DNA of 64,000 bases from Sediminibacterium sp. (GCA_030726065.1 JANREK010000030.1:45290-109289); one strand, 5' to 3'. Positions 24,122 through 33,767 are shown, numbered from the stretch's first letter. Numbers and translations: made by a program. Notes: generated by a model from the letters alone, not told the origin.

Positions 24122-24751
24122 ATGACAAATCAAAAAGCCGTAGCTGAAAAGTTATTACAAGTGGGCGCAGTAAAGTTAAGTCCTAACGAACCATTTACCT
24201 GGGCTAGTGGTTGGAAAAGTCCAATATATTGCGATAATAGAAAAGTATTATCCTTCCCCTATGTGCGTGATTTTATTAAAAGTGAAATGTGTAATGTAAT
24301 TTTTGAGAAATTTGACGGAGCTGATATGTTGGCTGGTGTAGCCACAGCTGGAATTCCATGGGGTGCTATGGCTGCAGATCAATTAAAACTTCCATATATC
24401 TATGTGAGACCAAAACCAAAAGAACATGGTTTGGGTAATCAAATTGAAGGTGCCTATGCAACCACCAATAAAATTTTAGTGATTGAGGATTTAATTTCCA
24501 CAGGCAAAAGTAGTTTGCAAGTAGTGGATGTACTTCGTAATGCAGGTTTAGAGGTGGTTGGAATGGTCTCTATTTTTAATTATGGATTTGATATTGCAGA
24601 TGAAGCATTCAAAAAGGCAGGCGTACCTTTTATTTCCTTGACCAATTATGCGAGTTTAATTGATTTGGCTGTTGAGAAAGGCGATGTTGATGCGAACACA
24701 CAGGATATGTTAATGGAGTGGCGCAATAGTCCTGCTACTTGGAAACAATAA
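24122..24751 (+). CDS. pyrE: Orotate phosphoribosyltransferase
   Basis: Converts orotate and PRPP to OMP in pyrimidine synthesis. PFTWASGWKSPIYCDNRKVLSFP is the orotate-binding N-terminal region, YIYVRPKPKEHGLGNQIEG the catalytic flexible loop, and ILVIEDLISTGKSSLQVVDVL the PRPP loop. MTNQKAVAEKLLQ at 24122 gives 209 residues, the usual length; the open frame upstream to 24032 would overlap the Nudix start and is not conserved-looking. A possible promoter is TTG (24070-24072), then TAATTTCG (24096-24103). Confidence 0.95.
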   Translation: MTNQKAVAEKLLQVGAVKLSPNEPFTWASGWKSPIYCDNRKVLSFPYVRDFIKSEMCNVIFEKFDGADMLAGVATAGIPWGAMAADQLKLPYIYVRPKPKEHGLGNQIEGAYATTNKILVIEDLISTGKSSLQVVDVLRNAGLEVVGMVSIFNYGFDIADEAFKKAGVPFISLTNYASLIDLAVEKGDVDANTQDMLMEWRNSPATWKQ

Positions 24752-24812
24752 AGGAAAGGTTTCCCTAATTATTAAAGAATGTAGCTAAGCATTTAAAATC
24801 AAAATATCCGTC

Positions 24813-25301
24813 TTAGTTTCTTCCACTTAATACGGAAGCCAAATTTAATTTTTGGGTGGTTTCGAATTCAATGGGGATGGTTTTAGTAAACATGCCTTTT
24901 GATAAAGTGGATGTTCCTTTTACACTAATTTTCATTGGCTTGTTGAAAATTAAGTCAATGCTATTTTTTAGTAAACTGGTTAAATCAAACTCCATAATCG
25001 CTGGTAAATCAAATGCAGCATTTGCTGGGATATTAAACACGGTATCCAAATGATAATGCGTAAATTTTTCATCGTTAATAAAAATATCCGCGTCTAATTT
25101 ATTTAATGCTAATGAAAATGAATTTGGATTTTCATAGGTAAATTCAGCCTTAAAAACATTTTTTCCTAAACTTGCTTTTTCAATTTTTATTGATTTCAAC
25201 CCTTTAAAAACAAATGGCTGGGGTTGGCTACATGAAATCATCAATAATACGCACGCTAAAAAAAATAAGTAGGGGATGTTTCGAAAGTTCATTTTTGACA
25301 T
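24813..25301 (-). CDS. LEA type 2 (WHy-like) family lipoprotein
   Basis: Exported lipoprotein of 162 residues. The signal (MNFRNIPYLFFLACVLLMISC) ends in a lipobox with Cys about residue 24. The mature part has the LEA_2 pattern FTYENPNSFSLALNKLDADIFINDE followed by FNIPANAAFDLPAIMEF, an immunoglobulin-like beta sandwich. Role unknown; related bacterial proteins are envelope lipoproteins. ATG at 25301 or 25292 (MNFRN) could serve as start. It is divergent from the WbqC gene and convergent with pyrE; no clear terminator lies in the 61 bases before pyrE's stop. Confidence 0.82.
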   Translation of the reverse strand: MSKMNFRNIPYLFFLACVLLMISCSQPQPFVFKGLKSIKIEKASLGKNVFKAEFTYENPNSFSLALNKLDADIFINDEKFTHYHLDTVFNIPANAAFDLPAIMEFDLTSLLKNSIDLIFNKPMKISVKGTSTLSKGMFTKTIPIEFETTQKLNLASVLSGRN

Positions 25302-25372
25302 TTATATAAAATTATTAGTTATTTGTTGATTATGGAAATATATTTACTTATCGTAAATGATTATTGAACCAC

Positions 25373-25999
25373 ATGCCCCAGTCAATTTTTAAAACAGACC
25401 TACAATATTTTGGAAGTATTCATTTTGTGAAAACATTAATGGAAAATAGAAATGTGGTATTTGATTTGGATGCACCATTTACAAAGATGAGTTTCAAAAA
25501 TAGAATGGTTATTGTTACTTCACAAGGACCCTTAATGTTAACCATCCCCATTGTAGGTGGCCGAGATCAAAAAACACCCATCAAGGATATTAGAATTGCT
25601 TATGATTCACCATGGAGCGCACAACATTTAAAATCCATCATCACCAGTTATAAGAGGGCTCCTTATTTTGAATATTATGAAGAAAGTTTAACTGCATTAT
25701 ATGAAAAAAAACCAGAAAAATTAGTTGATTTTTTATTACAATGTTCCGACTGGCTACAAACGCAATTAAAAGTGAATTGGGAACTGCGTTTACCACATGA
25801 TCAAGTTGACCTAGATGTAGTATTAAAATACCATGATCCATGGTTACCTAAAAATTACAACCAACTTAACGGATTGCCAAAGTACCAACAAGTATTTTCA
25901 GATCAACTTGATTTTGTTACAAACGCGTCTATATTAGACATGTTATTTTGTGTGGGAGGAAGAGAGATTAGTAAATTATGGGCTCCTCCAATAAAGTAG
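25373..25999 (+). CDS. WbqC family protein
   Basis: Cytoplasmic protein matching the WbqC family, often found in polysaccharide gene sets but of undefined activity. Landmarks are IFKTDLQYFGSIHFVKTLMEN near the start, NRMVIVTSQGPLMLTIPIVGGRDQKTPIKDIRI, and the helix WSAQHLKSIITSYKRAPYFEYYEE. Start is ATG 25373 (MPQSIFK); a TTG at 25364 is 9 bases upstream in frame. Its 3' end overlaps the convergent M56 gene by 32 bases, an unusual tail-to-tail overlap that could produce antisense pairing of the mRNAs. Confidence 0.85.
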   Translation: MPQSIFKTDLQYFGSIHFVKTLMENRNVVFDLDAPFTKMSFKNRMVIVTSQGPLMLTIPIVGGRDQKTPIKDIRIAYDSPWSAQHLKSIITSYKRAPYFEYYEESLTALYEKKPEKLVDFLLQCSDWLQTQLKVNWELRLPHDQVDLDVVLKYHDPWLPKNYNQLNGLPKYQQVFSDQLDFVTNASILDMLFCVGGREISKLWAPPIK

Positions 26000-27413
26000 T
26001 ATCTATATTTTGGGGATGCGTTTGAAGGAATTCCTTTGTCCACTTTTCATATTGCTTAATTTGTTCCAATTCCTCACTCTTTAATAAATAGTCCAACGCT
26101 TCTTTCAAATTACTAGCTTTCGCCAATTTTTGATTCAATAAATCTCTTTTTAATTGGTAATTGGAGAAAATAGCGCGGATTAATAATTTATCTGCAATTT
26201 TATAATAATCATTATCTAATTCTTCTTGATAAGTAGCCAACTTTGTCGCTGGTTCATGTTTTTTAATCCACAATAAAGTTTGATCAACCAAACTCGCATA
26301 GGTTTCATTTTTTAAATCGTGACTGTGTTTTTCCTTTATGCCTTTAATTATATGCGATTGCTTCAATACCTTGGTTGCCTTTTTATTTGTGACTGCAACA
26401 GCTAAGTTGTTATTTTTTATAATATAATTTGCATTTATCGCAATAGGGGTATTATTATTTGTAATAGTTGTTGGACCTGTTGATATAAAAATGAAACTGC
26501 CTAATACGGCCCCTAAACTTAATTTTACAATGAATTGTTTGCTTGAATGAATACTAATATTGTTAAAATATTGTATTCTTTTCAATAATTCGCTTTGTGA
26601 TCCAAAAATCCCCATAGTTAGGCTGGTAGTATTGGAGATGCGATTATTTACATGTTCTGCAATTTTTAATAATGCATTCATGTATTCAACTTTTTTTGGA
26701 TTGTTTTTAATGACTATTAAATCACAAGCAATTTCCCTTAGCAAACTCATTTCTTTATTTAATAAAATAGAGAATGGATTAAAAAATAAAATGGTATGAT
26801 TAAGGCTAATGATAATATTAACTAGGTAATCTTTTCTTAGGATATGCGCTATTTCGTGGATTAAAATAGTCTCCATTTCTTTCGTAGTCAGTTGATTGCA
26901 AATGGCCATCGGCAGTAACACGATAGGGGTAAGCCAGCCAAAAGTAATAGGCGCATCAATCTGGTCACTAAAGCCAATTTTAATATTTGCTGTATTTTTT
27001 AATATATGGGTTGGAAGACTACTTGTTAAAAAATCAGACTGCGTAAAATTTGCCGACTTTTTTAAGCCAGCTATATATTTTAACTGAATTAAAATTCTTG
27101 CTAAAAAATAAATCAAAATAATACAATAGGTCAAGCCGATTAAGGTTAGCCATTGTATGTTATTATTATTATTCAATGGAATTATAACATTGGCAATTTT
27201 AGCAGTAATCTCAATTAAGCTAAAAGTATGGGCTCCAAAAATGCTACTAATGAATTGTAATAAACTGATTACTTGAATGGCACCTGCGAATAGGAACAAT
27301 TTTGCTGGTTTTAAATTACCCATCCATTTAACACACTCATACAACATAAATAATATAGCCATGAAGCCGATATTATTTAAAATTGCATTAGGTATATTAG
27401 AAAGTAATTCCAT
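25968..27413 (-). CDS. M56 family (BlaR1-like) membrane metallopeptidase
   Basis: Integral membrane sensor protease. Helices lie around residues 12-30, 38-58, 88-110 and 298-316. The zinc motif LIHEIAHILRKDYLVN (about 188-203) sits in the cytoplasmic loop, as in BlaR1/MecR1. The C-terminal 150 residues are hydrophilic and helical, with no penicillin-binding domain (no SxxK/KTG set), so the signal is not obviously a beta-lactam. Ends 13 bases after the blaI-like repressor gene in the same operon, so it probably cleaves or inactivates that repressor. Overlaps WbqC at the 3' end. Confidence 0.88.
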   Translation of the reverse strand: MELLSNIPNAILNNIGFMAILFMLYECVKWMGNLKPAKLFLFAGAIQVISLLQFISSIFGAHTFSLIEITAKIANVIIPLNNNNNIQWLTLIGLTYCIILIYFLARILIQLKYIAGLKKSANFTQSDFLTSSLPTHILKNTANIKIGFSDQIDAPITFGWLTPIVLLPMAICNQLTTKEMETILIHEIAHILRKDYLVNIIISLNHTILFFNPFSILLNKEMSLLREIACDLIVIKNNPKKVEYMNALLKIAEHVNNRISNTTSLTMGIFGSQSELLKRIQYFNNISIHSSKQFIVKLSLGAVLGSFIFISTGPTTITNNNTPIAINANYIIKNNNLAVAVTNKKATKVLKQSHIIKGIKEKHSHDLKNETYASLVDQTLLWIKKHEPATKLATYQEELDNDYYKIADKLLIRAIFSNYQLKRDLLNQKLAKASNLKEALDYLLKSEELEQIKQYEKWTKEFLQTHPQNIDTTLLEEPIIY

Positions 27414-27426
27414 AATACGATTGTAA

Positions 27427-27804
27427 TTATTTATTTTGTAATGAATTTATCATTGATTTTATTTGATCCAAATCATTTTTAGAAGTAGGGTGTGATCCTA
27501 ATGCTTGTAACACCAATTGAGATGCATTGCCACCAAATAAGGTATGGATCATTTTGTTGAGGTATTGCTCCTGTGCAATTTCTCGTTGAATCGTAGGGGT
27601 GTAGATATGTGTTTTTGACATTACATTACGGGTTACTAATCCTTTTTCATTCATAATCTGCATTAATTTTAAGGTTGTCGTGTAGCCAACATCTTTTGTT
27701 TTTTGTACAATTTCATGCACTTCACGAACGGTAGCCGTTTGTTTCTCCCATAGGATACTTAAAATTTCTAGTTCACTTTCCGTGGGTTTAAATGTCTTAC
27801 TCAT
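27427..27804 (-). CDS. BlaI/MecI/CopY family transcriptional repressor
   Basis: Winged-helix repressor of 125 residues: PTESELEILSILWEKQTATVREVHEIVQKTKDVGYTTTLKLMQIMNEKGLV is the DNA-binding domain with the family's TTxxTxLxxLxxKG pattern, and the C-terminal half is the dimerisation helix region. It is paired with an M56 protease, as blaI with blaR1. Interlocked palindromes directly upstream are the likely operator. The regulon is unknown: no beta-lactamase lies immediately next to it, though the class-C-like serine hydrolase at 30438 is 2.6 kb upstream. Confidence 0.9.
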   Translation of the reverse strand: MSKTFKPTESELEILSILWEKQTATVREVHEIVQKTKDVGYTTTLKLMQIMNEKGLVTRNVMSKTHIYTPTIQREIAQEQYLNKMIHTLFGGNASQLVLQALGSHPTSKNDLDQIKSMINSLQNK

Positions 27805-27810
27805 AGTTTA

Positions 27811-27839
27811 TACGATTATATTCGTAAGCAATCTACGAA
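27811..27839 (-). promoter_or_regulatory. Candidate operator of the BlaI-type repressor
   Basis: Two palindromes share a central half-site: TACGA (27811-27815)-N6-TCGTA (27822-27826), and TTCGTA (27821-27826)-N7-TACGAA (27834-27839). They begin 6 bases upstream of the repressor start. A further TACGATTGTAA (27416-27426, read on the plus strand) lies between repressor and M56 genes. Spaced TAC/GTA half-sites are typical of BlaI-type operators; autoregulation is inferred. Confidence 0.55.
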
Positions 27840-27852
27840 ATGTTTTCTAATA

Positions 27853-27888
27853 AAAAAATCCACCCCCGGAAAACAGGGATGGATTTTT
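27853..27888 (-). terminator. Terminator downstream of hppA
   Basis: On the minus strand AAAAATCCA pairs with TGGATTTTT, extended imperfectly by the GGG/CCC bases, and the T-run continues to seven bases. It separates the pyrophosphatase gene from the BlaI-type repressor gene. Confidence 0.75.
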
Positions 27889-27925
27889 GTTAAAGTTTAT
27901 TAAAAAGGCTTTCGAAAATTAAGCG

Positions 27926-30355
27926 CTATTTATTTGGGTTTGCTTTTAAGTATTGACTGGATTTGGTATTTTGAGCTTCTGTTAAAGCTTGACCGTTTAC
28001 AGTAATTTGACCATTCTTAATTTGAATGTTTACTTTGTCTTTAGGTGCTAATCCATCTTCTTGTAAAGCTTGAACTAAAGTTTTGGTATCCGCTGTAATG
28101 GTAACTGTATTAGCAGTATCAGCAGTTATTTTAGCTGATAAAGCAGTATCTGTATTAATCACAGATATTTCAACTGTTTGTGATTTAACTTCTGTAGTTC
28201 CTTTACTATCATAAATTTGCGCTAAAGAAGGGGCGATGACTAATGAAACAATCGACATTAATTTGATTAAGATGTTCATAGAAGGACCAGAAGTATCTTT
28301 AAATGGATCTCCCACGGTATCTCCAGTTACAGAAGCTTTATGGGGTTCTGATTTTTTATAGAACATCTCACCATTGATCTCAACACCTTTTTCAAATGAT
28401 TTTTTTGCGTTATCCCAAGCACCACCGGCATTGTTTTGGAATATGCCCATCAATACACCACTTACAGTTGCACCTGCTAAGAAACCACCCAATGCTTCTG
28501 GACCCATCGTGAATCCAATTAAAATAGGAGAGATGATGGTAATTGCACCTGGTAACATCATTTTTTTCAATGAAGCCTCCGTACTAATTGCCACACATTT
28601 TTCATATTCTGGCTTACCGGTACCTTCCATAATTCCTGGAATGGTACGGAACTGACGACGCACTTCCTCCACCATTGCCATAGCAGCTTCTCCAACCGCA
28701 CGAATAGCTAAAGAAGAGAAGATGAAAGGTATCATTCCACCTACAAATAAGGCCGCTAAAACGTCCGCTTTATAGATATCAATATGTTGGTTATTTGGCA
28801 TCGCTACACCCACAAAAGCTGCAAATAATGCTAATGAAGTTAATGCAGCCGAAGCAATAGCAAATCCTTTTCCACTTGCAGCGGTTGTATTACCAACTGC
28901 ATCTAAAATATCTGTTTTCTCACGCACTTCCGCTGGTAATTCACTCATTTCAGCAATACCACCTGCGTTGTCAGCAATTGGACCAAAAGCATCAATCGCT
29001 AATTGCATCGCTGTTGTTGCCATCATACCTGCAGCAGCAATAGCTACACCGTATAAACCTGCGCAATAAGCTGAACCAAAAATACCTGCAGCCAATACAA
29101 TAATTGGCATAAAGGTAGATTCCATACCAATTGCTAAACCACCAATAATATTGGTAGCGTGACCTGTGCTAGATTGTTTAATAATACTTAAAACAGGGCG
29201 TTTACCCATTGCTGTGTAGTATTCAGTAATAATACTCATTAGAGTTCCCACAATTAATCCTACAGCGATAGCGCCAATGACACCGTTTCTTGTAAATTCA
29301 ATTCCACGTAATGACATGGTTTCAGGTAAAATATAGCTTACAAGGAAATAACAAGCAATCGCTGTTAAAATCATTGAACCATAATTACCCATATTTAAAG
29401 CCTTTTGAACCGTTGCCGTGTTCAATCCAGCATCTTCACTAATTCTAACAAACAAGGTTCCGATAATTGATAATAATATACCAACCCCAGCAATCATCAT
29501 TGGTAACAAAATTGGAGATAAGCCACCAAAGGCATCTACTAATCTGCCACCACCTACTGCAGTAACTTCTTGTCCTAAAACCATTGTAGCTAATACAGTT
29601 GCAACATAAGAACCGAATAAATCGGCACCCATTCCTGCAACATCACCAACATTATCTCCTACGTTATCTGCAATTGTTGCCGGATTACGCGGATCATCTT
29701 CAGGAATTCCTGCTTCTACTTTACCTACTAAATCAGCGCCTACATCAGCCGCTTTTGTATAAATACCACCACCCACACGGGCAAATAATGCGATAGATTC
29801 GGCACCTAATGAAAATCCGGTTAACACCTCAATGGTTCTTAACATTTCAGAAGGATCTCCATTAACATAGAACATGCTTTTTAACACTAAAAACAACCCG
29901 CCCAAACCTAAAACAGCTAATCCAGAAACACCTAATCCCATTACGGATCCACCTGTAAAGGATACTTTTAAAGCTTTAGCTAAACTAGTTTTAGCAGCTT
30001 GTGCTGTTCTTACATTTGCTTTAGTAGCAACTTTCATACCGATATATCCAGCAGTAGCACTGAAAACAGCACCAATAACGAAGGATATCGCAATACTCCA
30101 ATGACTTTCGGCATTTTTTGTTGCCATAAAGCCTAGCAATAATGCTACAATCACTACAAAATAGCCTAGTATTTTCCACTCTGCTTTCAAGAAAGCCATA
30201 GCGCCTTCAGCAATATAGGTGCTGATCTCTTTCATACGGTCATTACCAGCGTCTTGCTTAGATACCCAATTGAATTTCAATAAGGTATATAATAAACCTA
30301 CAATACCCATTGCCGGAACGGCATAAAACAAACAATCATTGATACATTCTTTCAT
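27926..30355 (-). CDS. hppA: Membrane-bound ion-pumping pyrophosphatase with C-terminal extension
   Basis: Hydrolyses pyrophosphate to pump H+ or Na+ across the inner membrane. About 16 hydrophobic helices are visible. The active-site loop [35 protein letters not shown] is intact, as is the second acidic motif [32 protein letters not shown] carries Ala where K+-independent enzymes have Lys, so it is predicted to be K+-dependent; the coupling ion is not certain. Start is [10 protein letters not shown] at 30355, excluding 20 extra codons that begin upstream of the predicted leader. After the last helix ([19 protein letters not shown]) there is a tail of about 90 residues not found in classical enzymes. 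Confidence 0.94.
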   Translation of the reverse strand: MKECINDCLFYAVPAMGIVGLLYTLLKFNWVSKQDAGNDRMKEISTYIAEGAMAFLKAEWKILGYFVVIVALLLGFMATKNAESHWSIAISFVIGAVFSATAGYIGMKVATKANVRTAQAAKTSLAKALKVSFTGGSVMGLGVSGLAVLGLGGLFLVLKSMFYVNGDPSEMLRTIEVLTGFSLGAESIALFARVGGGIYTKAADVGADLVGKVEAGIPEDDPRNPATIADNVGDNVGDVAGMGADLFGSYVATVLATMVLGQEVTAVGGGRLVDAFGGLSPILLPMMIAGVGILLSIIGTLFVRISEDAGLNTATVQKALNMGNYGSMILTAIACYFLVSYILPETMSLRGIEFTRNGVIGAIAVGLIVGTLMSIITEYYTAMGKRPVLSIIKQSSTGHATNIIGGLAIGMESTFMPIIVLAAGIFGSAYCAGLYGVAIAAAGMMATTAMQLAIDAFGPIADNAGGIAEMSELPAEVREKTDILDAVGNTTAASGKGFAIASAALTSLALFAAFVGVAMPNNQHIDIYKADVLAALFVGGMIPFIFSSLAIRAVGEAAMAMVEEVRRQFRTIPGIMEGTGKPEYEKCVAISTEASLKKMMLPGAITIISPILIGFTMGPEALGGFLAGATVSGVLMGIFQNNAGGAWDNAKKSFEKGVEINGEMFYKKSEPHKASVTGDTVGDPFKDTSGPSMNILIKLMSIVSLVIAPSLAQIYDSKGTTEVKSQTVEISVINTDTALSAKITADTANTVTITADTKTLVQALQEDGLAPKDKVNIQIKNGQITVNGQALTEAQNTKSSQYLKANPNK

Positions 30356-30392
30356 AAGAAACTTATATTCGGTAGTTAAAATTAAGGGGATG

Positions 30393-30426
30393 CAAAAATA
30401 GGGCAGAAAATCCAAAAAAAGGCAAA
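30393..30426 (-). promoter_or_regulatory. hppA promoter
   Basis: On the minus strand TTTG (30426-30423) is followed after 22 bases by TATTTTTG (30400-30393), an exact TAnnTTTG. Predicted +1 near 30386 gives a 31-base leader to the ATG at 30355 and rules out the ATG at 30415. Confidence 0.6.
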
Positions 30427-30437
30427 AAATACGGAGT

Positions 30438-31652
30438 TTACTCCTCTAAACTTGTCGTATCCTCCTTACCTGTAAAAACAGACGCAATTTGCTTTCCTTT
30501 ATAGATGGAGCTATTGTATCTATTGCCCAATATGATAATTGTGACAGTTTCACGTATTAGCCTTGTAAAAACCGTGTTATTGCCATGCCACCAGCCATTA
30601 TGATAGATGATTTTTTCCTCATTGGGATTGCTCAAAATACGCCATCCTAGTCCATAATTTTGGAAGTATTTGTTGGTAGGACTTTTGGGTTCATAAGCCA
30701 TATCCATCGTAGCTTGTTGTAAATATTTACCCTCGGTTAATGCCTTATCCCATAAAAACATATCTCGAGCTGTACTATATACATTTTTGTCCCCGTAGAT
30801 ACAATCGTATTTCTCAATTTTATAAGGCACCATTTTCGCATTATAGGAAGGCGTGTATTTGCTTATTGAAAAAGTATCAAAAACATAGGTATTCTCCATT
30901 TTCAAAGGTTTGAAAATGTTTTCTTTCATATAATTGGGAAAAGATTGACTAGTGATTTTCTCAATGACCAAAGCGAGTAAAACATAATTGGTATTACAAT
31001 ATTTAAATACGCGATTTGGAGATGCTTGCGGCAAAGGCTTTCGTGCGACCATATAATCAAACACATCTTGGTTATTATACAATCCAGATTTAAATGGCAC
31101 TTCATTTTTAATCAGCTTTAATTGCTTGACCCATTTTCCTCTTTTATTTTTGACCCTTACTGAAGCATACTTCTTTGATTCCATAAAATAAGTGTAATCA
31201 GCCAATCCACTGCGATGTGATAATAACTGTTCAATGGTCACTTCCTTGTAAGGGAACTTATTTAAATATTTTGCTACCGGGGCTTTCAGGTCCAATTTTT
31301 CTTGCTCCCATAATTTCAATGCTGCCATGGCAGTAAAAGTCTTGGAAATGGAAGCCAAATGAATGGGAGTTTCGGGTTGGATTAAAGTTTTACTACTATA
31401 GTTGGAATAGCCTTGATAGTCTTCAAATACAACCTGACCATTTTTTGCCACCAAAATTTGACCGCTAAATCCTTTTTTACCTAATAAGGTTTCATATTTA
31501 GCCTTGACCTCGTTCTTTAATTTATCCTTATCGTTGGGGCTTAATTTTTGATAGGCAAAAGGGTAATTGACCAATGGATTAGGCCCCTGGCTGGTTCCAC
31601 AAGCTGAGCTTAAAAGGAATATACCTAAAATCAAGGTGAGTCTCACAATCAT
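30438..31652 (-). CDS. Serine hydrolase lipoprotein, class C beta-lactamase/PBP4* fold
   Basis: Exported lipoprotein (signal ending LLSSAC, Cys18) of 404 residues with the beta-lactamase/transpeptidase fold. S-I-S-K at residues 101-104 is the nucleophile motif within HLASISKTFTAMAALKL, YCNTNYVLL is the YxN motif, and HNGWWHGN the HxG motif. LLSHRSGLADY supports the family. Likely a peptidase or esterase of the envelope rather than a true AmpC; substrate unknown. Upstream of hppA in the same direction but separated by an independent promoter. Confidence 0.88.
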   Translation of the reverse strand: MIVRLTLILGIFLLSSACGTSQGPNPLVNYPFAYQKLSPNDKDKLKNEVKAKYETLLGKKGFSGQILVAKNGQVVFEDYQGYSNYSSKTLIQPETPIHLASISKTFTAMAALKLWEQEKLDLKAPVAKYLNKFPYKEVTIEQLLSHRSGLADYTYFMESKKYASVRVKNKRGKWVKQLKLIKNEVPFKSGLYNNQDVFDYMVARKPLPQASPNRVFKYCNTNYVLLALVIEKITSQSFPNYMKENIFKPLKMENTYVFDTFSISKYTPSYNAKMVPYKIEKYDCIYGDKNVYSTARDMFLWDKALTEGKYLQQATMDMAYEPKSPTNKYFQNYGLGWRILSNPNEEKIIYHNGWWHGNNTVFTRLIRETVTIIILGNRYNSSIYKGKQIASVFTGKEDTTSLEE

Positions 31653-31750
31653 CTGTTCGCTTTTATAGGGTGCAAAAGGGATAAGTATCTACAAAATAAC
31701 GCTACAATGACTTAATTTATTGTTAATGAATACAAAACAGTTATTTTTTT

Positions 31751-31758
31751 TAACTTTG
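31751..31758 (+). promoter_or_regulatory. -7 element immediately before serA
   Basis: TAACTTTG matches TAnnTTTG and ends 4 bases before the serA ATG; predicted +1 lies within the start codon, so the mRNA would be leaderless. No TTTG -33 element at the proper distance. Confidence 0.5.
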
Positions 31759-31762
31759 TGGC

Positions 31763-33001
31763 ATGAGCAATATTGACAATACAAGTTATCCCAAGGCCAA
31801 AATCAAAGTATTATTTCTAGAAAATATCAGTGATAAGGCCGTGCAGTATTTTAAAGAACAAGGATATACGGATGTTAAAAAAATATCAGGTGCTTTAAGT
31901 GAGGAAGAATTAATTAAGATTATTAAAGATGTACATATTTTAGGTATTCGTTCTAAAACATTTATTTCAAAAAAAGTATTAGATAGCGCAAAAAAATTAC
32001 AAGCCATTGGTTGTTTTTGTATTGGTATTAATCAAGTGGATATTAAAGCTTGTAAACAAAAAGGGGTTGCTGTTTTTAATGCCCCTTATAGTAATACAAG
32101 AAGTGTTGCTGAATTAGTGATTGGTGCATCCATTATGTTGATTCGTAAAATAGTGGATAAAAACAAAGCGGCTCATGAAGGCATTTGGAATAAGGAAGCA
32201 AAAGGAAGTTTTGAGCTAAGAGGAAAAACAATGGGTTTAATCGGTTATGGAAATATTGGTACCCAAACAAGTATCATGGCAGAGGCCATGGGTATGAAGG
32301 TAAAGTTTTATGATACGGATGCAAAGTTGCCTTTAGGTAATGCACAAGCGGTTAAATCATTGAAAGATTTGGTAAGTAGTTCAGATATCATTTCCATTCA
32401 TGTGCCTGAAACCAATCAAACTAAAAATTTAATTAGCGCTGAAGTGATCAAACAATTTAAGCAAGGTGCGATATTAATAAATTATGCTAGGGGAGAAGTA
32501 GTTGACTTAGCTGCTTTAAGTAAAGCCATCAAATCAAAAGCGGTATCTGGTGCTGCTATTGATGTCTATCCTTGGGAGCCAGAAAAAAATGGCGATAAAT
32601 TCGAAACCCCGATGCAAGGTTTATCCAATGTAATTTTAACACCACATATAGGTGGAAGTACGGAGGAAGCGCAGGAAAATATTGGGGAAGATGTTAGTAT
32701 TAAGTTATACCAATATTTAGAAAGAGGCGTTTCAAACGGATCACACAGTATTCCTTCGATTGGTTTACCTCCTGTAGATGGCGCGCATCGTATTTTACAT
32801 ATTCATAACAATGTACCTGGTGTATTGAGTGCCATTAATATCGTGATGTCCAAAAATAAAATAAATATTGTTGGTCAATACTTAAAGACCAATGATGAAA
32901 TTGGATATGTGGTTTTAGATGTGGATTCAAAATTATCTAAAACAGCCTTTGATTTATTGAAGAAAGTGAAGCATACCATCAGAGCAAGAATGTTGTATTA
33001 G
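31763..33001 (+). CDS. serA: D-3-phosphoglycerate dehydrogenase
   Basis: First enzyme of serine synthesis, oxidising 3-phosphoglycerate with NAD. MGLIGYGNIGTQTSIMAEAMGM is the nucleotide-binding glycine motif; LINYARGEVVDLAAL holds the catalytic Arg region; TPHIGGSTEEAQENIG carries the catalytic His. The 412-residue length and C-terminal ACT domain (HIHNNVPGVLSAINIVMSKNKINIVGQYLKT) match the E. coli type, which is feedback-inhibited by serine. serC and serB are not in the window. Convergent with cutC, only 21 bases apart, without a visible terminator. Confidence 0.95.
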   Translation: MSNIDNTSYPKAKIKVLFLENISDKAVQYFKEQGYTDVKKISGALSEEELIKIIKDVHILGIRSKTFISKKVLDSAKKLQAIGCFCIGINQVDIKACKQKGVAVFNAPYSNTRSVAELVIGASIMLIRKIVDKNKAAHEGIWNKEAKGSFELRGKTMGLIGYGNIGTQTSIMAEAMGMKVKFYDTDAKLPLGNAQAVKSLKDLVSSSDIISIHVPETNQTKNLISAEVIKQFKQGAILINYARGEVVDLAALSKAIKSKAVSGAAIDVYPWEPEKNGDKFETPMQGLSNVILTPHIGGSTEEAQENIGEDVSIKLYQYLERGVSNGSHSIPSIGLPPVDGAHRILHIHNNVPGVLSAINIVMSKNKINIVGQYLKTNDEIGYVVLDVDSKLSKTAFDLLKKVKHTIRARMLY

Positions 33002-33022
33002 TAGATGCGATGAATTTGAGAA

Positions 33023-33742
33023 TTAAAAATGAGCCAACATCATTTTAATTTCATCCACATCCACACCTGTGCTTTGTAAATTTTCATTCATGGAGACTAC
33101 ATTAAATTCCATTTTCGATGGATTGTTTTTTCGTGCAGAACTATGAATTTCAACTACCCCTGTTTGCATTAAAATTTCATTGATATTATTAGCGCGTACA
33201 CCACTTCCTGGCATGATAATAATACGCCCATTCGCTTGATCCACTAGTTGTTTGATTAATGGTAGTGCATTAGCAACATTGGGCACTTGGCCACTTGTTA
33301 AAATTCGATGACATCCTGTTTCTATAATATCTTCAAGCCCTTGTATTGGATCAACACACCTGTCAAAAGCACGATGAAAAGTTACTTGCATCGGTTTCGC
33401 TAAGGAAACTAATTCCGCAGTTCTGATTTTATCAATGCGCCCATCTGAATTTAATAGTCCAATAACCACTCCTTTAAATCCTAATTCCTTAGCGACTATT
33501 ACATCCTGTTTCATGATTTGAAATTCCATCTCCGTATATAAAAAGTCACCGCCTCTTGGCCTAATGATTGGGAAAACAGGAACAGTTTGTTGTTTTGAAA
33601 TTGCTAGTAAACTTCCATAGGATGGGGTAGTACCACCTTCATTTGGATTTTCACAAAGTTCAATTCTATGCGCACCCGCTTGTATGGCATCCAAGGCTGA
33701 TTGAACAGAAAAAACAGCAATTTCTAAAGTGACTTTTGACAT
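33023..33742 (-). CDS. cutC: CutC family protein
   Basis: TIM-barrel protein of 239 residues named for copper homeostasis; its true function is unsettled. Typical segments are LEIAVFSVQSALDAIQAGAHRIELCENPNEGGTTPSYG, IRPRGGDFLYTEMEF, VTFHRAFDRCVDP, RILTSGQ and IMPGSGVRANNI. It lies 25 bases downstream of the glycosylasparaginase gene in the same direction. CutC next to glycan-catabolic genes fits with proposals that the family acts on a small metabolite, but this is inference. Confidence 0.93.
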   Translation of the reverse strand: MSKVTLEIAVFSVQSALDAIQAGAHRIELCENPNEGGTTPSYGSLLAISKQQTVPVFPIIRPRGGDFLYTEMEFQIMKQDVIVAKELGFKGVVIGLLNSDGRIDKIRTAELVSLAKPMQVTFHRAFDRCVDPIQGLEDIIETGCHRILTSGQVPNVANALPLIKQLVDQANGRIIIMPGSGVRANNINEILMQTGVVEIHSSARKNNPSKMEFNVVSMNENLQSTGVDVDEIKMMLAHF

Positions 33743-33767
33743 ATAGTTGACTATAATAAAAAACGAT

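Noticed and set aside
28374-30104. Several plus-strand frames opposite hppA
   Set aside because: Shadows of a strongly biased membrane-protein sequence; low complexity and Pro/Asn/His-rich.
30438-31652. AmpC beta-lactamase regulated by the BlaI/M56 pair
   Set aside because: Motifs fit the broad serine-hydrolase family; a separate gene (hppA) with its own promoter and terminator intervenes, and no BlaI-type site was seen before it.
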